A DNA stretch of 64,000 nucleotides, taken from NCBI GenBank assembly GCA_910591455.2, contig OU342804.1:29418421-29482420 (forward strand), in the 5' to 3' direction. Below are positions 33,806-44,030 of the stretch, piece after piece (position 1 is the first letter of the stretch; the number at the start of each line of letters is the position of its first letter). Source of the stretch: Pholis gunnellus. Taxonomy: Eukaryota > Chordata > Actinopteri > Perciformes > Pholidae. The notes beneath the pieces were generated by a model. The model had not been told where the DNA came from and searched no databases. It saw only the letters and a list, made by a program, of their open reading frames with translations. A program made the position numbers and the translations under genes.

Positions 33806-35000
33806 AAAAAAAAGAGCCCACCTAGCTTGACGAGAGTTCAGTCGCTTGGCCGAACGGATGTACTCTAGATTTTTGTGATCTGTCCAGACCACAAACGGCT
33901 GCTCCGCCCCCTCTAACCAGTGTCTCCACTCCTCCAATGCCAGTTTGACCGCCAACAGCTCCCGGTTGCCAATGTCATAATTCCTCTCCGCGGGGGACAG
34001 CTTCCGGGAGAAGAAGGCACATGGGTGAACCTTTTGGTCCTCAGCCGACCGCTGAGAAAGGACCGCTCCTACACCAGTGTCCGAGGCGTCCACCTCCACA
34101 ATAAACTGCCGGGCAGGATCTGGGAATATGAGGATGGGAGCAGAGGTAAAACGTGACCTTAACTCACCAAAAGCCCCTGCTGCCGCAGAGGACCACAGGA
34201 AGGGCACATGCTGGGAGGTGAGAGCGGTGAGGGGAGCAGCCACGGAAATGTAGTTCCGGATGAACCGCCGATAGAAGTTTGCAAAGCCCAAAAAGCGTTG
34301 AAGTTCCTTGCGTGTGGACGGGGAGGGCCAGTCAGCAACTGCTTTGGTCTTGGCAGAGTCCATCTGGATATTACCAGCATTGAGAACAAACCCCAGGAAC
34401 GATACCTCTGTGGTGTGGAACTCGCACTTCTCCGCCTTTACGAAGAGGAGATTCTCCAAAAGCCTTTGGAGGACTTGGCGTACATGGACCACATGTTCCT
34501 GTTGAGACTTCGAGAAGATAAGAATGTCATCCAAATACACGAAAACACAAACATTGAGCATATCCCGGAGAACATCATTGACCAACCCCTGAAAGACTGC
34601 AGGGGCATTGGTGAGACCAAATGGCATAACTAAATACTCATAATGTCCACTAGGTGTATTAAAGGCAGTCTTCCACTCGTCCCCCTCTCGGATTCTCACC
34701 AAATGGTAAGCATTGCGGAGATCGAGCTTGGAAAAAATGGTCGCACCTTGTAGCAGCTCAAAGGCAGAGGCAATAAGTGGAAGAGGGTACCTATTCTTTA
34801 CCGTAATGTTATTGAGTCCTCTGTAGTCAATGCAAGGGCACAGGGATTTGTCCTTCTTTCCGACAAAGAAAAACCCCGCTCCCGCTGGAGATGAAGAAGG
34901 TCGAATGATTCCTGTAGCCAATGAGTCGTTAATATATCTCTCCATAGTCTTTGTCTCAGGAGCAGATAGTGAAAAAAAGTCTACCTCTGGGAGGAGATGT
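33803..35000 (-). pseudogene. Reverse transcriptase and RNase H segment of pol
   Basis: This is the longest intact piece, about 395 codons. The reverse transcriptase motifs are present in order: a [20 protein letters not shown] block, the [11 protein letters not shown] block, and the catalytic YLDD box ([11 protein letters not shown]), with two aspartates as required. RNase H follows with its first aspartate in [12 protein letters not shown], a glutamate in [17 protein letters not shown], and an aspartate in [11 protein letters not shown]. The frame joins the protease segment through one extra T in a T7 run (34972-34978 on +). It ends at the next homopolymer shift. Confidence 0.95.
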
Positions 35001-35515
35001 ACCCGGGAGGAGGTCAATGGCACAGTCATACGGGCGATGAGGCGGCAACGAGGTGGCCCGGGATTTGTTAAACACCTCCTTAAGGTCAAGATACTCCTTT
35101 GGAACCCTGGAGAGATCTGGAAACTCAGAAGAGACGGGCAGACTAGGGGCAGATGATGAGGCAGATTTTAGACAGACAGCATGACAATGAACACTCCACT
35201 GTAATACAGTTCCTGATGCCCAGTCGATGTGCGGGTTGTGTCTCCTAAGCCATGGATAGCCCAAAATGACCGGTTGCTGTGGTGCATGGATGAGATGGAA
35301 GGTGAGCATTTCATTGTGATTACCTGACATTGTCATTGGCAGAGGAGTGGATTGATGGGTAACCCTGCAGAGGAGACGACCATCTAAAGCTGTGGCGTGG
35401 ATGGGTTCTTCCAGGGCCACCTGCCCGATCCCCAGCTGAGAGGCCAGCGTTCTGTCCATAAGATTAGCATCGGCTCCAGAGTCAATGAGGACTTAGACAG
35501 TGCGATTATTCCCTG
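34956..35515 (-). pseudogene. Aspartic protease (retropepsin) segment of pol
   Basis: The active-site triplet DSG lies at 35475-35483 on + (LIDSGADANLMD). The second structural block is VILGYPWLRRHNPHIDW. A stop codon in frame at 35493-35495 lies four codons upstream of the active-site aspartate. After the protease the frame continues through the connector ([17 protein letters not shown]) and shifts at the T7 run. The protease normally matures the Gag-Pol polyprotein inside the particle. Confidence 0.85.
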
Positions 35516-35575
35516 AACAAAACAGCTGAGCATGAATCAAAGGGCGAGAGGGCATTTTTAAGTTCACATTTCGAC

Positions 35576-36495
35576 TCACCAGCGCCCTCCGGATGACTGG
35601 TGAGCCATCTCTTTTACCGGACAAGAGGTTACAAAATGGCCGCTCTGGCAGCAGTACAAGCATCGATCCTCCTGCAGGCGGCGCTGTCGTTCTGCTGTGG
35701 AGAGCAGGGTCCGCCCCAGCTGCATAGGCTCAGGAGAGTCGGCTGGACCGTCAGAGACCCGTTCCGAAGGAGACCCCCTAGGATCGTCTGACCTGCGATG
35801 TGGCCTTTGTGGAGCAGCCGACAAGTCCCTCTCTCTTCTCCGTTCCCGCAGACGGCCGTCGATACGGATGGAGAGAGCGACCAACTCGTCCAAGCCAGCA
35901 GGTAGATCTCGAGCCGCCAACTCGTTCTTGAGGCGGTCCGAGAGACCGTTATGGAAGGCATCGAGGAGCGAGGGGGCGTTCCAGTTGCTCTCGGCTGCGG
36001 AACTCGATGAAGTAATCAGCCACGGATCTCCCTCTCTGCTTCAGACCAAACAAACCTCGAGCAACCTCTCTTCCAGGTGTGGCATGATTGAAGACCTTCA
36101 GCAGTTCCTCGGAAAACAGCTGGACTGAAGAGCAGATTGCCGACTGTCGCTCCCACTCTGTGGTTCCCCAGTGCTTGGCTCTGTCCGTGAGGAGAGATAC
36201 GATATACGCTACTCGGGACCTCTCGGAGGGGAAGGCGGAAGGCTGAAGCTCAAAGGCGAGGGAGCACTGAATTAGGAATGGCCGGCAGGAACCAGGGGCA
36301 CCAGAATAACGCTCTGGAGGGGGCAAGCGTGCATCCAACACGGGAGAAGTGCGAAGAGGACTGGGAGCACTGGCGTCATCTGGACCTCGGGTTGCAGCGG
36401 AGACATCATCCCGGAGAGATTCCATGCTGCGCTCGTGACGGACGCTCATAGCCTGCATAGCTTCTGCTAAGAAGGTAAGCTGCTGCTCCTAAGCT
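35576..36495 (-). pseudogene. gag (capsid and zinc knuckle), broken
   Basis: Two segments lie in different frames. The upstream one (35949-36458) is a Gag capsid-like region with LPPPERYSGAPGSCRPFLIQ and GREVARGLFGLKQRGRSVAD. The downstream one (35576-35920) carries a CCHC zinc knuckle, CLYCCQSGHFVTSC (C-x2-C-x4-H-x4-C), for RNA binding. They are separated by a frameshift near 35960-36000. Upstream of the first segment a stop in frame (TAG near 36488-36492 on +) cuts off the likely start. Capsid and nucleocapsid would form the particle that packages element RNA. Confidence 0.85.
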
Positions 36496-36550
36496 CCTTG
36501 CAACATGTTGGTCAGAGTCAGAGGTTCCGTCTCGGAACGTGCAGTCGGCT

Positions 36551-36566
36551 GGGTTCATGTGGGCCA
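36551..36566 (-). other. Candidate primer-binding site
   Basis: On the minus strand TGGCCCACATGAACCC begins 8 nt inside the 5' LTR. It starts with TGG, complementary to the CCA end of tRNAs. Which tRNA is used was not determined. Confidence 0.55.
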
Positions 36567-36574
36567 GACTGTAA

Positions 36575-37018
36575 TGTAAGGATTACAGATACTTGAACCC
36601 AAAAGCACAACTCGGAGACAAGAACTGCAAGTTAGGTTTTTTTTGTTTTTTAGGGGGTTTTTTCAGGCAGGGTCAAAACCCGGAGGTCAGTCCGAACAGG
36701 CAAACAAATCCAATAAGTGGCAGGCAAAAATCCAAGGTCAAAAACAGGCAGACAGGGTCGGAACAAGCAGAACAAGAACAATATAAAGATACGCTGGAGA
36801 ACTTGGCACTAACACACAAGACAATCTGGTAGGGAACAAGTGCAAGTGAGGGGACCTAAATAGAGAGGGCTAATGAGGGAATGGGCTGCAGGTGAGATGG
36901 GTGTGGAGGACCAGGTGAGGGGAATCAGAGGTGAATGGTGGGATCTGAAATGACAGGAGAGTTAATAAAACAAGCAGACAGGATGAAAACAAACTAATAT
37001 GAAGGGGAATTTGTGACA
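36575..37018 (-). repeat. 5' LTR of the Gypsy element
   Basis: 444 bp with the same TG...CA ends as 31859-32290. It has a T/G-rich expansion at about 36635-36665 relative to the other LTR. Confidence 0.95.
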
Positions 37019-37024
37019 GAAATA
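37019..37024. other. Target-site duplication GAAATA (right)
   Basis: It matches 31853-31858. Confidence 0.85.
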
Positions 37025-37089
37025 AGTATGTTTAAGAACATAACTGGCATTAGTTAAGCAACAAAACTACAATAAAATAAATCAACGTT

Positions 37090-37605
37090 ATAAAAATAGA
37101 CTGTATATAAGGAGTGATTTTATTCATCATGGCGTTAACAATTGGTTCAGTCAGGAACACTCGTCGTATGTTTTTATTCATTTATTGAAACAAATGGAAA
37201 TACAGTTATACTTTGCGCCGGTGTTCTGCTCTTAAAATGCTCCCTGGATTAGCCTAGCAGCTACCAAGCCAAAACAGAGAGCACCATGCACTCGAGAGGG
37301 AGGAGCCAAGTACAACCCAATGCTGAAAAAAGACATTTGTCGGCGACCAAAATGTTGCAATTACCTTATATGAACTGAAAACACACTGTGAAAGGGTTAA
37401 AGTTCTAAAACAAAAACATGGACAACTGCCAGACCGGACAGGTAGAGAGACCTGTCAATCACAAGGTAGCCAAGCACTGAAGCATTCCCTGCTTTATCGT
37501 CTATATTACTTCAAATGGGACCATCATTTACAAAATGAACATCATTCTTTTTTTCAAAGAAGACTTGAAACTAGAAGTTTAGACCATAAACTCATGTTTA
37601 CAATG
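37090..37605 (+). repeat. Percomorph-type interspersed repeat starting ATAGACTGTATATAA
   Basis: It opens with ATAGACTGTATATAA and contains GGAGGAGCCAAGTACAACCC, TATATGAACTGAAAACA, CACAAGGTAGCCAAGC, CAAATGGGACCATCATTTAC and GACTTGAAACTAG, in the order I recall for a very common percomorph repeat. A short internally deleted copy is at 53893-53990. Block S (37145-37286, inverse to 29319-29465) lies inside it. It separates the two halves of the PQ repeat together with the Gypsy element. Confidence 0.65.
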
Positions 37606-37860
37606 TTGTTGCCAGGCAGAAACAGCAGCCTCCTGGGTGAAAGTCTTGTGTTTGTTTGATCCATCCAACCAGCCATCCTGTATAGACTTTCTTGCTCTTC
37701 ATACTACATCAGTTGACGGTCTAGTGATGACCTAGATGTGTTTGCATTGGAATTGGTGAAAGCCCGGTGTGTTTCACACAGACGGTCTGTGAGTCAGTAT
37801 CAGATCCCAAGGGGCACTGATCAAGCATGGGTATTTGACAAATGGGGAGTAAGAAAGATT
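37605..37860 (+). repeat. Interspersed repeat PQ, second copy, right part (block Q)
   Basis: It matches 27115-27345: CCTGGGTGAAAGTCTTGTGTT, GAAAGCCCGGTGTG, CCCAAGGGGCACTGA, GGTATTTGACAA and GGGGAGTAAGA in the same order. Confidence 0.65.
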
Positions 37861-39888
37861 TGCTTTGGAATATTCTGAAATTAAAAATACCAGGGCTGAA
37901 TAACCAAGGTACTTTTTTTTTGGGAACCTAAAATGGCCTCTGGGTATTTGAGAATAGTCATTATTTGCATGAACACAAGAGGTCACTGGTCAGAATAAAA
38001 GTATAAATGTAATTGTTTTTGTCGTTATGACAGTTGTCGCTTGAAGGCACCTTTCCAAAGAGAAAAATCTTCGGCGGCAGTTGTCATGGATGAGCTTGGC
38101 CAGCCGAAGCTGTCGAGATGAGGGTAGTGGTGACACAGCAGGGGGGTGGGGTGTCCTTTTAAAGAGAGCCTTAAAGGAAAAGTAAAGCAAAGTAAAGAAG
38201 GAACATCAAGCTACAAGCATAGTTTGCCATTGCTGGTAATCTCAACCTTCGGCTGGACGCTGTTTCAATGAAGACTCATCAAACTGAGTGATGGGTGTTG
38301 AGTCAGCCGTGGTGGGGTTATTCACAAAAATGTGTCTTTGACGACATTTACACATACTTCAACAGACTTTACAACTGAGAATACCTTGGTGTGACTCAGC
38401 ATACAAGTGGGCAAGCTTGTGCTCTAAGTAGTTGGTCACAGAACAAATAACAGAGAAGAACATTTAAATCAAACAACGTCTCCATATGGTAACGGCCACT
38501 GTGGTGCTGACTCGTTGTGCACGGTTTCAGATGTGGAAGTCAGCGGCGCACACTGCAACAGTTCTGTGATTAATACCGCTGACAAAGCAGTGACTAATGA
38601 TCGATAGAGGATGCTTGGATTCTAAAGACCATTTCCCCTCCACTTACTTTGCCTTTTTTCACAGCCATCTGATATTTTGATCACTGGCAGGGGCCATGTC
38701 GGAGGAATTAATCACTAATTTGAAGCTGGAACCGTCTCATTTTGCAGGATTTTGAATGATAGTTTCAGATTCACCTGATGCCACTGGAGCTTCTAAATGA
38801 TCTTAAGGGAAATACTGGGAGGAGGAAGTGAATGAGCATCGGTCCCAGTGGGCCTACTTCTTTTAGAGTAAGATTTTATCTAACGATAAAATGGTACCAG
38901 ATGAGTTGGATGTATGACAGCTTCACTACTGTGTTTCAATGCCCAGGCGGTTCTCAAGCACTGTTCGAAGCTATACCTATGGCATGTCACGCTCTGTAAC
39001 TCGTATATATATGATAATGATAATGTCTTTTTATTGTCATATACATATACACATACATAAAATTTGACCTTTGCATTTGACCAATCCCTCCCACGATACC
39101 AATACGTATGTAATTCATGTTATTGTTTATGATGAAGTATTAAGCGCAAGTGAGTGTCCCCCCGAGAAATTAGAGGTTAACATTAACTTATTTGTCACGT
39201 AATTGTATCACCAAAGTAATTCCGTACTTATTTTAACCTTAAGCACAATCTTTTCCTAAACTTACCAAGTAGTTTCCTGGGAAAAAGGAAGTTTATTTAA
39301 AAAAGGTTTGTATACATGTAACAAGCAGAAATGTACATTTGTAGGAGAACAAAGCATGAAAAAACAAGGAATCACTTTTTCTAAGCTATCCTATGAACCT
39401 CTGTGTGAGGATACCTGGTAATGCTCTCAATAACTGGACCAAAAATATCGCAAATGTGTCAGAACTAAATGTGTCTCTTGCCAAGCCATTATTGCTATAT
39501 ATAAATATTCATGTGAGTGATTTTTGTCTTATGGATTGGTTAAATGTAGGCCACCAAAACGAATTGATTAAAATTAGGGAAAGTAATTACCAAGTAAATA
39601 AAGAGCTTTCAACCTATACGTTTTAAAGAGCATGCCATCAGTTACATGAATTCTGTTTTGCATTGCTGTATTAAGCATACATTAGGGCTTGTGCTTTTTG
39701 TTTACTGTGTTGTTAGGTTCTGCATATGTGTGTGTGAGACAGAGACAGAGGGCGAGATTAGATGCATCATAAAGGTAAATACTTCACAGGTTAAGCTACC
39801 CCATGTGTGTTTTCTTGTGCTTTTTATTCACTCAAACATGATTTTAAATGACCAGCCCCCTGCAGCAGTCCTTTTTTATACATTTAAC

Positions 39889-39914
39889 TCACACACACAC
39901 ACACACACACACAC
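39889..39914. repeat. (CA)n microsatellite
   Basis: About 13 units, uninterrupted. Confidence 0.95.
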
Positions 39915-40389
39915 CATATGTGTCCCGTCAAAGAAATCTTCACTCATATCGAGCAAAAGAAACATGGCTCAACACTTACAGCCTAATGCATTATGCAGCA
40001 GGAGCTTTTAAAAAGAGATGATTGGAGAATTCCCATCTGAAACGCAGCTGCAACATCAAAGTATGAGTGGGAAGAAAATTAAACGGTACAGAAATAAATA
40101 ATGGTAGACTTGATGTCTTTGCTAATTGGCTTCTCTGGCACTCGGGTCAAAAAGGGCTTCCGCCAGGCGAAGCCTAAGAGGAGCTGCTCTGTTGTGTTAA
40201 AGGTGCTACACGGCACCTCATACAAATAACGTGTTGCGCTCGCGGACATTTCACTCTTTCGACTCACTGAATATGCAGGCGCTGAAGCGTTGGTGGGAAT
40301 GCGACGCCGTCATCGGAACGAAGGCACGCAGAGGCAGTGTTTAATACTCGGTGGGGCTGAAATGCGTTTCATGAAGAGAGTATCATAGC

Positions 40390-40476
40390 GGGGGGGGGGG
40401 GGGGTAAACAGTGTGTGTCAGACAGCACTCTGACAGTCCTCTCTGGTCAGAGTACCCCCCCCCCCCCCCCCCCCCC
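40390..40476. repeat. G15 tract and C22 tract 50 bp apart
   Basis: G at 40390-40404 and C at 40455-40476 on the same strand, so they can pair as a hairpin in single strands. The tracts lie about 3.1 kb upstream of the cdh8 start codon. Confidence 0.9.
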
Positions 40477-41090
40477 ACCCCGCCCAGGCCTGCTTGGCTT
40501 CTGCCAAGTAGCCGGACAAACACTAGAGGGCTCTCTCCCGTGGACGGCAGCGTGGGGGGGCCCCCCTCATGCTGTCAATCACACACTCACGCACACATCC
40601 AGCCACGCAATGACGAGCATGACCTTTTCACTAACCGTCTTAATAAGACCCGTGTCACACTCTCCCTGCTCCCTTGTCTTTTAATGATGTGGGATTTAGT
40701 TTTTCACCCACAGACACGTTCATGTGTCAAGAATACAAATAAACTAAAACCGTAGAAGTGTCACTTTAAGGTGCTGGCGGAATGCAGGGACCCCAGAGGA
40801 CTTATAGTTGTGCCAACGGGGATACAATGCGCGCGTCCATCTGTTCATTGCTTAACCCTATCGAGTGACAGTGTAAATGAGAAGCCTAGGTTTCGTTTCA
40901 CTAATCGCCATGGCCTGTGCCGTTCCGCTAATAACCGAGAGAATTGATGGCCAACTAATGCGTCACCGCCTCATCAAAGAGACGAGTTTGAAGAATATAG
41001 AGAGGAATAACGCAGTAATGAGAGGGCTTTACCTGCACACACCTATGTAACATCTACAGCTGCAGCATAGCTGGCAATTTGAGACGGTAA

Positions 41091-42060
41091 CCTTTTTGCG
41101 CGTCGGTGGCTGTGCAGAGCGGCATGCATTCATTTGTGCGCCTGTTGACCCGGCTCCTCATCAACCCAATGAGCGCCGTGGAGGGGAGGCTCTCTTCGCC
41201 TCCGCGTGTCTCTCCTCCATCTCCTCCTCACTTTTCCAGTCGGCCAGCGAGCCTGTCGGAGCTCTCAACTACACAACCCCAACACTGTCACTCCGCCGTG
41301 ACAAACTGCAGGAAGGATTTCTAGCCTCTCCGCGGGTTCCTTTTGTTTTTTGTTACTCATTTTCCCTCCGCCTCGAATGAAACGCATTGGACTTTCTTTT
41401 TTCTTTTTTTTGCGTATTTTTGAAGGAACAGTGAAACAATGCAGCAGCGGGGTAGGATGCAAGTCTCACCGGTATGTACACCCGCCACCGTAATGGGCTA
41501 TATAAACCTAACAGGTATTACCGATTTGCGTCGGAGGGGTTTAACGGGACTTCTTCGTAGCGGGGATGCAGTGCATTTTTTCCCCCGGTACGGAGCGACA
41601 GAGCAAGTATACAGGAAGGTCTGCAACTTGGGTTTCCTTCTTTATTCACATTTCCCTCGCGTCGGCCGCGTTTAGAAGTCGCACATACTCCGCCTGTATG
41701 TGGTTAATGTTCCGTTAATGGGACTGCCTGTGCGCTCTCGTGCCACATTTGAGGCACTGAGAGGCGGGCTGATTGGAAGCGATGTCTCCTCAAAGGGTAA
41801 AACTTCAGAGAGAGGGCTAATTCGGGTGATCGGGGTACGTACCGCAGATTAACGCAGAGGCGGCTAAGTCAAGTAGTTCAAACTTTGCGGTTTTAATTCT
41901 CAGCCGGGTAATGAGACGTTGGAAAACAAAAATGCATTGCTCCTCTAATGGAGCACCTTGGACAGCTCCTCCGCTGCAAGGCGCTCGGTTCGCAGCCGAG
42001 CCGCCTGGAGCGGCTGCTTTCTGGCGGGGAGCTGTCCTCACCCCGTCGTGCTGAAACCGT
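41091..42060 (+). promoter_or_regulatory. cdh8: Candidate cdh8 promoter and first (non-coding) exon region
   Basis: GC and CpG content rise here relative to both sides (for example 41091-41340 and 41930-42060). A TATATAAA box lies at 41499-41506. A good donor-like site, CACCG/GTATGT, falls at about 41470/41471. Type II cadherin genes commonly have a non-coding first exon ahead of the exon with the start codon, and this region lies 1.5-2.5 kb upstream of it. Neither the transcription start nor the exon limits can be fixed from sequence. The TATA box and the donor suggest alternative rather than consistent models. Confidence 0.35.
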
Positions 42061-43300
42061 CTGCTTAGTCACGCACCACAGTGGCTTAAAATGCACAAAA
42101 AAAGAGAGGGAAAAATCACTATGAATGGTTAAATTCATATGACTTATAATTTTGTATTTTAACAGCTTGATGTTTTCTTTATGTCTCCCCCTATTCTCCC
42201 TTTTTTAAATACATAAAATAATCCGTTCCTGCATCTTTTGGTCTCCAGGTTAGTTGGAGAATTATCACAGTAACTCGGATCACTCCACACTTTGTGATAT
42301 CAGTTGGTTTCAGGTGGAATACGTTACACCTTATTGTCCTTGAAAACGCATCCGTGGAACCACAAAGCATTGTGACCACAGCGACGTACTGCGTGTAGTA
42401 AAAGTTACCAGAACTAACACCGGCACGGCTGACACAGCATAGCATGTCCACCTGCACCAGTTATAGCCGAGGACAGCTCAAAGCCAACCTTGTGCTTCTT
42501 TTTTTCCTCCTCTGGTTTTGCATTCTGGTGAACAATGCGCACCAGTGTGTTTTAAACTGACGCGACTGAGCGGCTTACGGACGTTAATAAAGTTAAAACT
42601 GTTTTTGATTAAAGGTCAAAGTTTACATCATTGCATGGTTGGGTCACTTTGTTGTATTTAATGTGGTCAGTTCCACTGTAATATCACATATTTGATTCAA
42701 CGATTAAACACCTCGTCTAAATACCCTCACACTGATCTCATCTGGATTACTATGGTATCAGCGAGCTGCAGCGCTGTTGACATTGTAGCGCTCACCTGCA
42801 GCCACCCGCTGTATCTAGAGTTTACACTATTGCGTGCATATGCTGGTGTTTGAGGAATATGATTGCAGCCCATAACACCATTTCAAACTAAATGTGTTGT
42901 GAAAGCATTAATCATAAGGAACATGTAATTGCTGAAAATCTTTTTCTCGGATAATCCCCAGAACAACAGATTAAAGCAAGGCAATCTGATGTTGTGGGCT
43001 GGATAGCCTCAGAGCACAGGCATACCCATTTGTTGTTCGCCTGTAGCGGCACAATATGACAACAAGATTGGAATAAAGGGTCATGTCTGCTACAAAAGAT
43101 CATTTGTAATGATGAAGTGACATCTTGACTTCTTATACGAAAATACAACATTTTCTCTCTCGCTCATTCTCTCTGTCTCGTCTGATTTGTTCAAATATTT
43201 CTACTCTCTTATTCATACCTCCCCTTTTCTCCCCCACCTCCTCCCGACAACTCCTCACACGACTGAAAGACGGCTAACAATCGACTGTGATTGCTCCCTT
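42061..43300. other. Probable cdh8 upstream intron or flank, no feature recognised
   Basis: AT-rich sequence without a supported gene. The last 100 bases become pyrimidine-rich (43200-43260), as expected ahead of a splice acceptor. Confidence 0.4.
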
Positions 43301-43304
43301 ATAG

Positions 43305-43583
43305 GTCTCCCCCTCGGAATAACGCCAAAGGGATGCTGCGCCGTGCTCCTCAACCCCTCACCAACTGCTATGGAGGCATGCCAAGCCATGCGAGTGACCT
43401 TTATCACACCATGAATGCAAGCTCCGCCGTTCAAAGAGGACACAAGTAACCTTTTCCTTGTTATCTAAGAAGGAGCTGTTGATCTGAAGAGAGGGGCTGG
43501 AAACCAGAGGCCGAGAGAGAGAGAGAGAGAATTGTCTCGTCGAACAAACAAACAAACAAACAAACAAAACACACAACGACAGG
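43305..43583 (+). other. cdh8: Probable cdh8 5' UTR with candidate splice acceptors and two microsatellites
   Basis: Two acceptor candidates precede the start codon: CCCTTATAG at 43296-43304 and TTGTTATCTAAG at 43458-43469. The second is favoured, because an exon starting at 43305 would carry several upstream ATGs (for example 43333 and 43371), whereas 43470-43583 has none. The retained leader would then contain a GA repeat (about 43512-43529) and an (AAAC)n repeat (about 43544-43567) within 70 nt of the ATG. Confidence 0.45.
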
Positions 43584-43841
43584 ATGCCAAAGCGGTCCGA
43601 GGAGATGCTGGTGGATCTGTGGATGTCCTTGCTGCTGGTGTGGATTACTTGTGTTCCTTGTGTGTCTATGACTCCCATCATAGGCCAGTCCAAAAGCACA
43701 CAAACTGGTGGGTCCGCAGCAGAGGCGAGCGGTCCTGGCGAAGGACAAAGATTACTGAGCCGTGCCAAGAGAGGATGGGTTTGGAATCAAATGTTTGTGC
43801 TGGAGGAATTTTCTGGACCCGATCCAATTCTGGTTGGCAGG
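43584..43841 (+). CDS. cdh8: cadherin-8, first coding exon (signal peptide, propeptide, start of EC1)
   Basis: The exon encodes 86 residues and ends in phase 0 at AGG/GTGAGT. Residues 1-7 are polar, 8-29 form a hydrophobic signal peptide (LVDLWMSLLLVWIT), and about 30-63 form a short propeptide ending in the furin-type site RAKR (60-63). The mature protein starts at Gly64 with GWVWNQMFVLEEFSGPDPIL. Trp65 and Trp67 are the paired adhesive tryptophans of type II classical cadherins, which swap between partner molecules at synapses and cell contacts. MFVLEEFSG and the MP...EML(V/L)DLW start match my memory of vertebrate CDH8 better than CDH11, CDH24 or other type II members. The exon ends after VGR, the usual type II exon border. 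The ATG has A at -3. The remaining EC domains, membrane span and catenin-binding tail must lie beyond this window. Confidence 0.9.
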
Positions 43842-44014
43842 GTGAGTGCTGTGATTGTCAGCGTTATATTAAGCTCGCTTATCATGTGGAAACATTAATT
43901 CGGCCATTTGAATGCTCTCTGTTTTTTTTTTTTTACTTCCCATGGGCAGTGTGAGGGCTTTGGTTGTCAAGGGGAAGCAGAGATATGGGGGACAAGAGAG
44001 TGGGACGTATCCGA

Positions 44015-44030
44015 GGGGGGGGGGGGGGGG
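44015..44030. repeat. G16 tract
   Basis: Uninterrupted guanines on the cdh8 sense strand, 170 nt after the splice donor. Confidence 0.95.

Larger units (their letters stand above)
31859..37018 (-). mobile_element. Chromodomain Ty3/Gypsy LTR retrotransposon, 5160 bp, defective
   Basis: Two LTRs (432 and 444 bp) bracket gag and pol remnants in the order capsid, zinc knuckle, protease, reverse transcriptase, RNase H, integrase, chromodomain, read on the minus strand. The element has a polypurine tract, a candidate primer-binding site and a 6-bp target duplication, so both ends are complete. I count about a dozen substitutions between the LTRs plus a few indels near 31915-31935/36635-36665, roughly 3 percent, which indicates a fairly recent insertion. 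The coding region is nevertheless broken by at least five frameshifts and three in-frame stops. The C-terminal chromodomain places it among the chromoviruses. No envelope gene is present. Confidence 0.95.
37861..41090. other. Intergenic stretch with repeat fragments and G/C homopolymers
   Basis: It contains block R' (38812-39590, matching 30715-31020), a fragment around 39020-39095 resembling the tail of a common fish retroelement (TTTATTGTCATATAC ... GACCTTTGCATTTGACC), a CA microsatellite (39889-39914), G15 at 40390-40404 and C22 at 40455-40476. No gene is recognised. Confidence 0.55.

Noticed and set aside
32341..36128. Plus-strand open frames across the Gypsy element
   Set aside because: They are antisense shadows of gag and pol.
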